A stretch of DNA of 64,000 nucleotides from 2-12-FULL-35-23 sp965196985 (GTDB taxonomy: Bacteria; Pseudomonadota; Gammaproteobacteria; UBA12402). Positions within the stretch are counted from its first letter, which is position 1. Each line of letters begins with the position of its first letter. The DNA is taken from NCBI GenBank assembly GCA_965196985.1, contig CBDALO010000105.1:1-64000 (forward strand), written 5' to 3'. This document shows positions 1-9,395 of the stretch, piece after piece. A program made the position numbers and the translations under genes. Below the pieces are notes generated by a model. That model saw only the letters and a program-made list of their open reading frames with translations, was not told the DNA's origin and made no database searches.

Positions 1-1
1 T

Positions 2-364
2 ACATCCGGAAAAATAATCAACGTCTCTCAAACAATGCCTGGGAGGGTTCATGATATTAAGATCCAACAACGTGGCAGCCCACTGCCACCAGCAGAAAAA
101 TATGCTGATCTAGGATACCAAGGAATTCAACATACTGACCCCTTGGTTAACTTACCTCATAAAAAGCCCAAAGGCGGCAAATTAACTACTCAACAAAAAG
201 AGGATAACCGTAATCACAGCAAGATCCGTATTAGGGTTGAACATCAATTCTCAAAATTTAAAAAATTCCGCATTCTTGGGGAGGTGTATAGGAATTTTCG
301 CAGAAAACACAATATGAGATTTAATATTATTGCTGGGATTCTCAATCTTCAAGCCGGATTCTAA
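2..364 (+). CDS. IS5-family transposase, C-terminal part (start outside window)
   Basis: The frame is open from the first bases of the window, so only about the last 120 residues are visible. YADLGYQGI and the basic stretch with the putative catalytic Glu in VEHQF, followed by KKFRILGE, are typical of the C-terminal half of IS5-group DDE transposases, which cut and paste the element. It ends in a TAA at 362-364; the following 65 bases probably hold the right end of the element before an IS200-type element begins at about 429. Whether the full gene is intact cannot be judged. Confidence 0.8.
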   Translation, partial: TSGKIINVSQTMPGRVHDIKIQQRGSPLPPAEKYADLGYQGIQHTDPLVNLPHKKPKGGKLTTQQKEDNRNHSKIRIRVEHQFSKFKKFRILGEVYRNFRRKHNMRFNIIAGILNLQAGF

Positions 365-428
365 AACTACAAACGAGCATAAGCTCGCCCAGTATTTAGT
401 TTCGCAGAAGGTCTATTCGTTACCGACA

Positions 429-1094
429 AATCAACTTGACCCCCACCTAAAGGTGGGGGTTTGGTACAGAGGCTGAAGCCTCATTACGGCTAAAGCCGTT
501 TAAAACGGTTCGGATTAATCCGACTTAAGCTCTTCCTCATCCCATACCTGAAAACCCTCCGGCGTATCATCTTGATTCTCTATGTAGCGTTTGACCTGCT
601 CTTCTGTTACAGAACCAACCGTTGCGCAAAAATACCCTCTCGACCAGAGATGATTGCCCCAGTATTTCTTGCCAAGCGTACTCCTAAATTCTCTCAATAG
701 TCGATAGGCACTTTTACCTTTCAAATATTGAGCCATCTTTGATACCGATAAGTGGCTCGGCGCCTCAATTAGAAGGTGAATGTGATTCGACCTCACATTC
801 CCCCTCAATATCCTCATCCCCTTCTCAGCACAGATCTCTCGCAAAATGCTTCTTGCTCCTAAACCTATATCCCCACATAACACTGGATATCCATATTTTG
901 TCTTCCATACAAAATGATATTTTAAATCCAGTACCGTATGCGCGCCTTTCCTATAGTTGTTTGCTCCAGTCATTTAGATCGCTCCCTTATTAAAAATAAA
1001 AAGCGATTCTAATACATCACATTCTGGCTGGTGATAGGTTTGCTAAAGACATTTCCGCCTAAAGGCGAAGGTTTACACCCTACCAAGTGGAAAT
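429..1094 (-). mobile_element. IS200/IS605-family element, copy 1
   Basis: Limits come from comparison with the near-identical copy at 47589-48253: the two match from AATCAACTTGACC to CCAAGTGGAAAT and diverge outside. The element carries only a tnpA gene. The end downstream of tnpA (429-510) holds a strong hairpin, CCCCCACC-TAAA-GGTGGGGG, and a second one around GGCTAAAGCC; the other end has CGCCTAAAGGCG. Such subterminal hairpins are what Y1 transposases recognise, and the family makes no target duplication, in line with the flanks here. It truncates the large propeller gene to its right. The exact end may be off by a few bases because the shared ends may include target bases. Confidence 0.85.
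515..973 (-). CDS. tnpA: IS200/IS605 Y1 transposase TnpA
   Basis: 152 residues, the normal length for a stand-alone TnpA. This is a HUH single-strand transposase that cuts and joins at subterminal hairpins. The HUH motif is NHIHLL (residues 63-68) and the likely nucleophile is Tyr130 in QVKRYIENQ. No tnpB accompanies it. The protein is identical to the copy at 47674-48132, which indicates recent transposition. The ATG is preceded by a weak AGGGAG-type ribosome binding site. It looks functional. Confidence 0.93.
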   Translation of the reverse strand: MTGANNYRKGAHTVLDLKYHFVWKTKYGYPVLCGDIGLGARSILREICAEKGMRILRGNVRSNHIHLLIEAPSHLSVSKMAQYLKGKSAYRLLREFRSTLGKKYWGNHLWSRGYFCATVGSVTEEQVKRYIENQDDTPEGFQVWDEEELKSD

Positions 1095-3661
1095 CAAAAC
1101 TGTCCGTTGCAGTGAACTGACCATCACTAGCTGCAACCTTAACGGATAACGACCCGAGATCATCACCGGTTGGCGTCCCGCTAAACGTTCTCGTTACAGC
1201 GTTAAAGCTTAGCCAGGCAGGCAGTGGCGAACCATCCGATAAGGTAGCGGTATACGTTAAACTATCGTCCGCGTCTTTAAAAGCATCCGCTGCGAACTGA
1301 TAACTAAAGGCTTTACCCGCTTTAATCGTTTGTGCACTTAAACCTGCAAACACTTCTGGTCGTGCATTAGTTAAAACCAACTTAAACGAAGTAGTTGCTG
1401 TGGCATTTTGACCATCTTTTGCTTCAAGGGTTAGCGCAACCGTACTGAGATCACCTAATAGGCTTAGACCATAGAAGCTGCTATTGGATGGATAGAAGGC
1501 TAACCAACTAGGTAGAGCTGTTGTCCCTGTTTGCCACGCGGATAAAACCAACGGATCTTTATCAGCATCAACGAAAGTTGTAGTTGGAATCGTTAAATTA
1601 ACGATCGTGCCAGATTTAAAGGAGTAGTCCTGCAAACTTGCCGCAACAACTGGCGCTCGATTGGGCACAGTCAATGTAAAAGCCATATCAACGCTGGCAT
1701 GACCATCAAAGGCTCGAAGCGTCAAATCATATTGTCCTTGATGTCCACTTACTGGTATGCCTGATAAGGCTTCACCAATCAGTGTTAACCAACTTGGCAT
1801 ATTCGGAATACTTAACGCCAACGGATCTTGATCTAAATCACGAAATAACACCTCACTCGCAAACGTATAAGAATACAGATCACCAATCAAAGCTTGCTGT
1901 GGCGCGACGGATGAGCTCACTGTCGGTGGGTGCTGATAATTTAGTTGGAAGGAAGTGTTAGCCGCAACACCATCAGCTGTCGTGGTTGTCCAAGTTAAGT
2001 TATAAATAGTCTTGTCGGTGATTGGCCGCTCGCCGGATAGCTTGACCGACTGCACCCAATGCTTACCTAAATTCTTAGCTTGTAATACCTCGAGACCATC
2101 AATGCCTTTAGCAAGAATCAAACGATTATCCGTTAAGATCATATCCGCAATCTTACCTTTGCTAATGGTGTGTTGAGATAAGGTGGTTATCTGTAGTGGA
2201 TTGCTGACATCATAAATTGAAACTTTACTCTCAGTCGCAACGAATAATAACTGATGCTTAGCAACGATTTTGCTAATACTATCAATAATCGACAGCATAT
2301 TAACAAACGTTGGCACAGTACCAGGTGAATAAATCCCAACGCCCAATCCGGCATTGACGATAAAGTAGTATTGTGAGTTAAAAGCCAATTGACTGACGCT
2401 GGCAAACGGTAAAACCTCGGCGGGAGCAGACAACGTGTTATTTGCATAAATATCATAGAACTGAACCTTACTTGTACCACGCGCAACCAGTAAGGTTTTA
2501 TCGGCAACTAACATATCGGTAATGCCTGTACTGGCGGTATCACTAATTAAATTCCATGGGTCAGTCGTGGTCTCGTTATAGACACTGAATGAGCTTGGGC
2601 CACCGACTATCACCTTGTCATCATAGAAGGCAATACTAGCAGCTGAAGTAAAGTTTTGTGAAACGGTTGGCGTGAAACCTGCATCAGCATCGAGTAATGA
2701 AACACTACTATCACCAAGCAAATAAGCCGACGCACCATGCACAGCAACTTTATTTAAATTGTCAGGAAAAGTTTGGATGCCTTTAACTGTCCACAGTGAA
2801 TCGGAACTCAATGAGCCTTGGACAAGTTGGCTGGCTGTTAAAGTTAGCAAATCACTTTGAAGTAAAGCTAATTGTTTTAATTTAAGCTGAACAGTAGTAG
2901 GCCATAGCTGCACTGAAGAAACTATTGGCGTTGAACGCTCTATTGTTGACATAAACACAGTGCTTCTATACGTAGCCAAGTCGGAAATACCATAATCCCT
3001 ATAGCTGTTTATTTCATAACCTTCTTTTGGAATAGGAATATCCCAACCAGCGATATACTTTGGGTTAGTTGGATTAGCCATATCAAGTAAGTGTAATTTA
3101 TTCGTGGTCCCTACATCCTCAACAGCACCAGGGACAATTGCGATATTGTCAATAACTCCCATTGTCTTTACTGGAATCGGGTATACAGTAAATGGTAGGG
3201 TGATCTGTAGATAATTATCCGGTTCACGCTCATTAAGCACGTAGAGAGAAGCCTCGGCGAGCGAAAGGGTACCATACACAAGAACTGGTGTATTATCGAA
3301 TACAGCGCTCAAAGGAGAAGAAGGAAGTACAGTTCGCCTATAAGGCACTCTTTGCTGCAAATTTAAATCCATTACCGAATAGAAACTAGAAGTTATTGAA
3401 ACCACACTGTCTCTCGTTAAAATAAAGTAACTAGCAGAAATCCAGGGGATGGCATCACTTATATAGGAAAGCATAGGAAGTTTAAGCTGATAAATTGTAT
3501 CTGTTGAATGCTCACCGCTGCTACTGAGACGACCATACATATACATCAACTCTTCTGTAAGTTGGAAAAAGGCGGCATTGTAAATTGTACTTCTACTCAC
3601 CTCCACATGTGAATAAGTATCACTTACATTAAAGACTCTAACTATATCACTAGATGCTCCC
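1095..3661 (-). pseudogene. Large secreted LVIVD-propeller / cadherin-like protein, 3' part
   Basis: This is the downstream piece of the gene whose start is at 6535; an IS256-type element separates the two. The first ~20 residues of the open frame (up to 3732) are element-encoded; host sequence begins at the target duplication ATGCTCCC (3654-3661). The first ~500 residues repeat a pattern of short strands with 'V..YD.....P..' units like LVIVD beta-propeller repeats. Then follow three Ig/cadherin-like (CADG, He_PIG-type) modules, each with D.D.DPL.L and 'P.WL.F/T....SG.P' signatures. The C-terminus is cut by the IS200 element at 1094, and the last ~28 codons to the stop at 1009 are IS-derived. 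It is probably an extracellular adhesin or surface protein; the function is inferred from domains only. Confidence 0.82.
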
Positions 3662-5193
3662 GATAGAGCGTTATTTTGTCTGTAAAAACCAACTTCAGTA
3701 CTTAGAAAAACCTTTAAAATTCTAAATGGCACTCTATTGTACCTGTCTCATCGCATAATATCTTAAATTAATTATGCTAATCAATCTAAAAAATTATTTA
3801 TACCTCAAATTTTTCTCCTCTCAAAATAAATTATTAACTTTTAGGTAATAGCAATTATATCTCGTTAATAAGAACAAGAATGATCTATCCTAAAACCCTA
3901 TGAAGCCTTATTATTCACTTCAACTTAAGTATCTAGGTGATCCGCTCCACTGGTCATCAATTTCCACTAAAACAGCTGATACGAGCCTTAGGCACGATTC
4001 AGTATTAGGGAAAATTCCAACTGTATGCGTCCTTCTTTTTACCTCTCTGTTTACGCGCTCAGCTATGTTACTGGTTCTTAATCTTTTTTGATGCGGCCTG
4101 TCAAAGTTCATCACTACTAAGCCCTCCGGTATATTCACTTCCAACCAAGAAGAAAGCTCTGGTGCTGTTTGCTGATATTTATCTACCGCCATAGCCAATA
4201 GTCTTTCCGACTCATGAATGTTTGAGGCATTAAATATAGCTGTAATCTCCTCAGCTACTGGTTCCTTCATTGAGCGCTTTGGTATGTGAGCCTGAGCATT
4301 TTGCTGCAAATGAAATTGGCAGCGTTGCCAAGGAACACTGGGGAACACAGCTCTTCTAGCGGCTTTTAGGCCAGTATGAGCGTCGCTAGTAATCAACTCA
4401 ATACCATGTATACCTCGCTCAACCAACTGCTGAAGAAAATCACGCCAATGTACCTCAGCCTCTGATAACGCAACAGAAACACCTAGCACTGTTCTCTTGC
4501 CGGTTGATTCATCAAAGCCATAGGCTATCAATACCGCACAGTCTTGTACTGTGCCGCTAGTGCGCACCTTCTCATAACGTGCATCTAGCCAAAGATATTT
4601 TATTTTTCCTAACGGCTTATTTCGCCATTTCTTTAAATCTTCATCCAACAATTTAGCGCAACGGCTTACCTCTGTGCTTGAAATATCTGTTCCACAGAGT
4701 TGCTTTAGCACCTTTTCAACTTTGCGCGTGGAAACCCCATGCACATACATTTCAGCGACAGCCAGCTTAAGTGCTCTATCAGAGCGTACACCTCGCTCTA
4801 AGACTGATGGATAGAAGGCTTCATTGGAGTCTCTAACCTGCGGTATCTGTAGCTCAAGCTGACCTTGACCTGTGTTAATTAACCTTGGTTTAAAGCCGTT
4901 CGCATATCCGTTTCTATCGCCAGTTCGCTCATAAGGACTGGCATTTAAATGGCGCTCCCTTTCTATTAACATAGCCTCATTCATCAACCTGGAGACAAGC
5001 TTAGGTAAAGCTTCAAACCCCTCCATCGCTAAAACATGTATGGCTTCTTCGATTAAGTTCTCATTTTTATAGCAGCTCATTGTCATTCCTCTTTTTTGGT
5101 TAAGTTTACCTTAAAAGGAATTTCTAATCTGACTGAGTCGCCTGCTTATTTTCAGCAAGTCAATGGAATTTACAGAAAGGATGGCGCACTAGC
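3662..5193 (-). mobile_element. IS256-family element, copy A
   Basis: 1532 bp with imperfect terminal inverted repeats: the left end begins GATAGAGCGTTATTTTG, the right end read inward begins GCTAGTGCGCCATCCTTTC, and both continue into CTGTAAA. It is flanked by a perfect 8-bp duplication, ATGCTCCC, at 3654-3661 and 5194-5201. Three further copies lie at 43542-47028, 48862-51933 and 50149-51680, all 1532 bp once nested insertions are removed. Confidence 0.95.
3920..5086 (-). CDS. IS256-family transposase (copy A)
   Basis: 388 residues, full length for IS256-type DDE transposases. Catalytic residues by family pattern: Asp168 in LDARYEKV, Asp235 in TSDAHTGL, and the Glu near residue 348 in ERVNREVKRRT; the conserved WQRCQFH between the last two is present. 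It is nearly identical to copies B and D, so transposition was recent. The start is chosen at the ATG behind an AGAGGAATGAC context. Confidence 0.95.
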   Translation of the reverse strand: MTMSCYKNENLIEEAIHVLAMEGFEALPKLVSRLMNEAMLIERERHLNASPYERTGDRNGYANGFKPRLINTGQGQLELQIPQVRDSNEAFYPSVLERGVRSDRALKLAVAEMYVHGVSTRKVEKVLKQLCGTDISSTEVSRCAKLLDEDLKKWRNKPLGKIKYLWLDARYEKVRTSGTVQDCAVLIAYGFDESTGKRTVLGVSVALSEAEVHWRDFLQQLVERGIHGIELITSDAHTGLKAARRAVFPSVPWQRCQFHLQQNAQAHIPKRSMKEPVAEEITAIFNASNIHESERLLAMAVDKYQQTAPELSSWLEVNIPEGLVVMNFDRPHQKRLRTSNIAERVNREVKRRTHTVGIFPNTESCLRLVSAVLVEIDDQWSGSPRYLS

Positions 5194-6535
5194 ATGCTCC
5201 CTCATCTTTAACTACAATGTAGTGCGAATTAGCTTTAATATCGACAACGTCACGACCTGCTGACACAGAAGTGATATTCCCTACATAAGACAAATTAGAG
5301 TTATCAATTATTTTATATATCTGTACATAATCTAAAACGTTAGGTGCTTCATCTATAACGTATAGCAACTCGTTATAAATCGCCAACTTTGATCCTCGTC
5401 CATTTAAACCCAAGTTAGACATAGTATTATCTATATGTCGCACTACTAAAGTCTGTGACCCAGCATCAATTGAATAATTCCCGACAACACTTCTGAATCG
5501 AGCTCGAGGCAGTACGCTCGTAATATTAGTTGTGCCAGTTAAAGCATCGGGCAATACAAGCTTAACCCCTTCGCCATCAGGATTTGGCAAATATATTTCA
5601 CCATCATGAACATACATATCCTGTGCCAAAGTTAAATTACCCATTGGCACTGGCAGTGTATGCAACAATGATAAATCAGTTGCGGTACGATTTAAGACAT
5701 GTAAACCACCAATACCACTAGCTGCCAATAGATAATCACCACTGAGCGCTAAACTTTGAGGCGAGCCAGCTATAGCAAGCTCACTTAATAATTGCGGTTG
5801 GGTTAGGTCAGCTAAGTCATACGCCTTAACGCCTGCTGCACCAGCCAGGTAAGTTGTATTATCAACATGTGCAACAGCGGTGACACCACCGAATGGACTA
5901 ACGTCTCCGACTTCTGTTAACGCAAAATCCGCCGTACGATTAGCAATGATTAAGCCCTTGCTACCGTCGGCGATATAAACCGTATCACCATCTACAGCAA
6001 CATCTTTAGCCTCACCCACTGTGGCGAAATGACTTAATAGTTCTGGAGAAGTCGGGTCGGACATATTGTAAGTAAACACACCTCCATCGCCCATCGCGAC
6101 ATAGGCGATATCACCATCGAATTTAATGCGTTCAAAGGCACCGTTAGTGCTGTGTGTTGAAACGGATTGTAAAGGTGCGTCAGGGGTGACGCTTAACCAA
6201 TCGGGTAGTTGTCCATCATCAGAAGCAACGGTTGGACGTAGGTATAGATCATCCGATTCAAAATAATTTCTGACTGGGAAGGTTGCTGCATAGCTCTCAC
6301 CTGATTTGGCAACTTGCAGTGAGACGTCTCTTGTACTGGTTACTGTGCTGTTTTCGGCTAGTTCACGAGACAGGGAAAGATAAAGATCTGGGGGTATTGG
6401 ATCAAAAGCAGGTTGATCTAACTCCAACTTGGCAGGATCAACAGCACTTCCTCGTAAGCTCCTGCTTGTTGACTCTGCTCCTCCTCCCAAACTCAACAAA
6501 CTGGCCAAACCAACTAGAACGTTTCCTAATCTCAT
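5194..6535 (-). pseudogene. Large secreted LVIVD-propeller / cadherin-like protein, 5' part
   Basis: The first ~445 codons of the gene continued at 3653-1095. It begins with a hydrophobic signal-like segment (residues 3-20, LGNVLVGLASLLSLGGG). A propeller region follows, with repeated units of the type 'DG.TVYIADGSKGLIIANRT' and 'GVKAYDLADLTQPQLLSEL', characteristic of LVIVD repeats. The frame runs into the IS256 right end and stops after KDEGAC. Removing the element and one 8-bp duplication gives KDEGA-SSDIVRVF in frame, so the ancestral protein had at least ~1300 residues. It is presumably exported. Without the IS it would still lack its C-terminus. Confidence 0.85.
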
Positions 6536-7779
6536 AATTATTATCCCTGGCGATCGTTTTCATTTATGGATAACAACAGAATCAGCAAAACTGTAGCCCA
6601 GATTGAAAACGCAAAGCGTTTGATAATCCGGGGATAATCTTAGACTTTGCCCCGGCTTTTCCCCCACAAACAAGTTGCAGCTTCAAGCCGGGCTACACGC
6701 TACCCATAGACTCTGAAAGATATCCTTATTTATCCCTACCGAATGAAAGTCTAAAGGCATCGCTTAGAGGCTTGTATCCCACAGGAAAGCCTGATCCAAA
6801 TCACAGCAGGTTATGACTAATAAAATACTTTTCACTTTTGTGACATAAAAATCAAAGCGAGAAACCCTTGTTCTTATTCTGGATAGGCGCGGATACTATG
6901 CAGGATTTCTTTACAAAAAGCAATAACTACTCAAGGCTTAAATCCCCCGCTCGCTACGCGAGCTGCCCCCTTTGAATCAAAGGGGGCTTGTTGCGTCACA
7001 ACGCAGAGCGTTGCGACGAGGCCCCTTTCTCATAAGTAGACTACCGCATCCTGACCAATACGTCCCTTCCTTAGAATAAGGAAGGCTAGGATGGATTATA
7101 AAAACAAGCGACTTCCTTTTATAAAACCAACCATCCTTAAATCCCCCGCTCGCTACGCGAGCTGCCCCCTTTAAAAAAGGGGGCTGTTTTTCAAATTCCT
7201 ACGCCCTGCTTCCTGCAAACTGACACCTGACCCGTAGCCGGCTTGAGCGGAAGCGATAAGCCGGGGCTGGGTGTGACCTCACCCCGGATTTTCAAATGCT
7301 TCGCATTTTCAATCCGGGCTACAAATCCCCCGCTCGCTACGCGAGCTGCCCCCTTTGAGTCAAAGGGGGCTTTTTTTTAAAATCAGCTTAGCACGGTAGG
7401 TCGGTCCCAAGCGTAGCACGGGCCGACAACACATCATCTTCTCAACCCAATGTCGGCCTTCGGCGGCGTAACATTTAAAGCTTTATTAAGTTAGCACCAA
7501 TGCCACCTCAGAGCCGACCTACATGTTTACAAATTTCCTACGCCCTGCTTCCTGCAAACTGACACCTGACCCGTAGCCCGGCTTGAGCGTTAGCGATAAG
7601 CCGGGGCTGGGTGTAACTTTACCCCGGATTTTCAAATGCTTCGCATTTTCAATCCGGGCTACAAATCCCCCGCTCGCTATGCGAGCTGCCCCTTTTGATT
7701 CAAAGGGGGGCTGTTTTTAAAATCAGCTTAGCACGGTAGGTCGTGCCCCAAGCATAGCGCGGGCCGACACTAAGTCAAC
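6536..7779. repeat. Gene-free stretch filled with four intergenic repeat types
   Basis: No gene is supported here. Type A, a hairpin reading AATCCCCCGCTCGC..GCGAGC..CCCCCTTT..AAAGGGGGC, occurs at 6941-6987, 7139-7184, 7323-7370 and 7663-7711. Type B, GTAGCCCGG..TTGATAATCCGGGG / CCCCGGATT..ATCCGGGCTAC, occurs at 6593-6696, 7233-7322 and 7573-7662. Type C, GGTAGGTCGGTCCCAAGCG..GGGCCGACA with a distal AGCCGACCTACA, occurs at 7388-7523 and 7733-7771. Type D, around TCCTTAGAATAAGGA, occurs at 7061-7140. A tail with CTGCTTCCTGCAAACTGACA is present twice (near 7206 and 7547). The same modules recur at 14.7, 29.8, 52, 53.3, 54.1, 56.1, 59.8 and 62.1 kb. Confidence 0.8.
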
Positions 7780-8790
7780 TTAACCCTTCAACGCCGCCAA
7801 TAAGTTATTCCAATAATCCAAATAAGCTTTACCACTAGCAGCACGATCTCCACCTAAAGCCAAACAAAGATGAGGCAATTTAACTGATAATAGGCTAGGC
7901 ACACCTGGTGGCATAAAAACATGCCCAACTCCAGGATAAGAGTAACAGTCAGTAAGGTATTGGAAATTTTTTGCTGCCAACCTTGCCATTAGACGTTGTG
8001 TCATTAGTTTAACAGGCCACAAAGCGTCGTCTTCACCAATAAATAGTGTGATTGGCACTTTAATGTTTTCAGCTGGAATTTCTGCTTGTTCAACAAGCTT
8101 TTTATTCCCTTTTAATGCTTTTTCATAAGCACGTTTAAAGCTAACCGCCTCACACTTTGGCCAGAGCTTACCAAGCCCAAAGTTTTGTAAAGTCTTGCGC
8201 TTCATAACCTCCATAAATGCAGAACCAGCATGCATAGGCAAATAAGGCAGCGGCTCTCCAAATAAAGACCAAGAACTTTTCTGCTCTGGCCGCCCCTTAC
8301 CAATACCTTGCCAGATCACATTAGAAGCAGAAATACCAATAAGGTGTTTTAAAGGGATATCAGGACAGTAAGATGCTGTCGCCAACAACCCCTCAGCACC
8401 TTTAGAAATACCAATAGCTGAAACACCACCTTTTGTCACTTTATCGTGCCCAGCTAACCACTCGATTGCGTGTTTAAAACGCTCCAGAGGTAACTCATAC
8501 AACTCATCGGGGAGTGATTTATAGCGATAATAACCAACTAATAGTACTGCATAACCATGGTTTGCCAATAAGCTAGCCATCATTTCCAATGCCTGCAGCC
8601 CTGTTGAACCAGGGATTAGCACTACTCCAGGAGCAGACTGTACTGAAGCAGGGGAAAACAACACACCACAAACTGAGCCAGTATCAACTTCTAGTCGCTC
8701 AACGCCCTCTAGCAAAACCTGCTTAACTAAAGTAGTCGAAGCTATTTCCTCACCAGCACTTACTGCTGTCAAAATAAACTCCATATATGG
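7780..8790 (-). pseudogene. BAAT-family acyl-CoA thioesterase/acyltransferase, 3' part (catalytic domain)
   Basis: An alpha/beta-hydrolase domain like the BAAT_C domain of acyl-CoA thioester hydrolases and bile-acid-CoA:amino-acid acyltransferases. The nucleophile elbow is GISKGAEG (Ser instead of the Cys found in the acyltransferases, so thioesterase is more likely); the acid is in IGEDDALWP, and the His is in YPGVGHVFMPP. It is continued from 11887-11573: deleting the IS1111-type element between them gives EWT-PYMEFILTAV in frame and a 441-residue protein, the normal family size. An isolated downstream ATG (8784) could start a lone catalytic domain, but no ribosome binding site is evident. 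Confidence 0.85.
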
Positions 8791-8833
8791 ACTCGCCCCG
8801 TATTGTAAAGATTATTTTCTGACGACAATGGTA

Positions 8834-8895
8834 GAAGAGATGCGCTCATATATCCGACATCTGAAGCAGATGACTGATTGATGCATCACCTCTTC
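8834..8895 (-). ncRNA. Candidate IS1111-type bridge/seek RNA structure
   Basis: This lies in the long non-coding 3' end of the IS1111-type element. An outer stem GAAGAG+ATGC (8834-8843) pairs with GCAT+CTCTTC (8883-8895, with a 3-base bulge). It encloses a perfect 6-bp hairpin CATCTG-AAG-CAGATG (8858-8872). IS110/IS1111 elements are known to encode structured RNAs that pair with target and donor. The pairing is seen directly; the RNA assignment is inferred from position and family. Confidence 0.45.
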
Positions 8896-9063
8896 GTGCC
8901 CTGATGGAACTACGCATGTTTGTGCCTCATCACTGTTTAGACTCAACTACCTATTACAGGCTGGTTAGCCTTGGGTTTTTCAGGCTCTCAAACATTGGTC
9001 TTACCCACTTGTCATCATTCAATACTCTTTGCAATTCTCCTGACTGTTAAACTCAACTAACTA

Positions 9064-9395
9064 CTAAGCAGCACGTCGATACTCTTCGCCACTTTTTAAC
9101 ATAGCTAGAATTATCCGAGCATTTTTATTGGCGACAGCAACACTAGCCTTATTGCTTCCACGCTCCATTTTAATACGCTTAACCCATACACTTCTTGGAT
9201 CATCCTTTTTTCCGCACCTGGTAACTACAGACCTACCGCCATGGATAAGCAGGGTTCGTAGGTATTTATCTCCTCGCTTACTTATTCCTCCCAAATACTC
9301 CCTATTACCACTTGAGTGTTGCCTAGGCACTAGGCCTAGGTAAGCGGAAAGATGTCTGCCATTTTTAAATTCACTCCCATTACCCACCTGAGCAA
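9064..9395 (-). pseudogene. IS1111-type recombinase, C-terminal part
   Basis: The C-terminal transposase_20-like half of the IS110-family recombinase: FKNGRHLSAYLGLVPRQHSS and GDKYLRTLLIHGGRSV are typical, with the Ser of the LGLVPRQHSSG region present. It joins the N-terminal half at 11478-10783 as AVVAQ-VGNGSEF when the ISKra4 copy (9396-10782) and one CTGAGCAA duplication are removed. Inactive as it stands. Confidence 0.9.

Noticed and set aside
739..993. Plus-strand frames inside IS copies (for example 739-993, 10580-10771, 3900-4091)
   Set aside because: They recur unchanged in each IS copy because they are antisense to the transposase genes; no ribosome sites or protein-like features.
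6941..7711. CRISPR-like array from the four type A repeats
   Set aside because: Spacing is irregular, the units are palindromic and are mixed with other repeat types, and no cas genes are present.
8784..8820. Independent start of the BAAT-type catalytic domain
   Set aside because: The ATG has no ribosome site and the frame joins exactly to the N-terminal domain at 11573 once the IS is removed.
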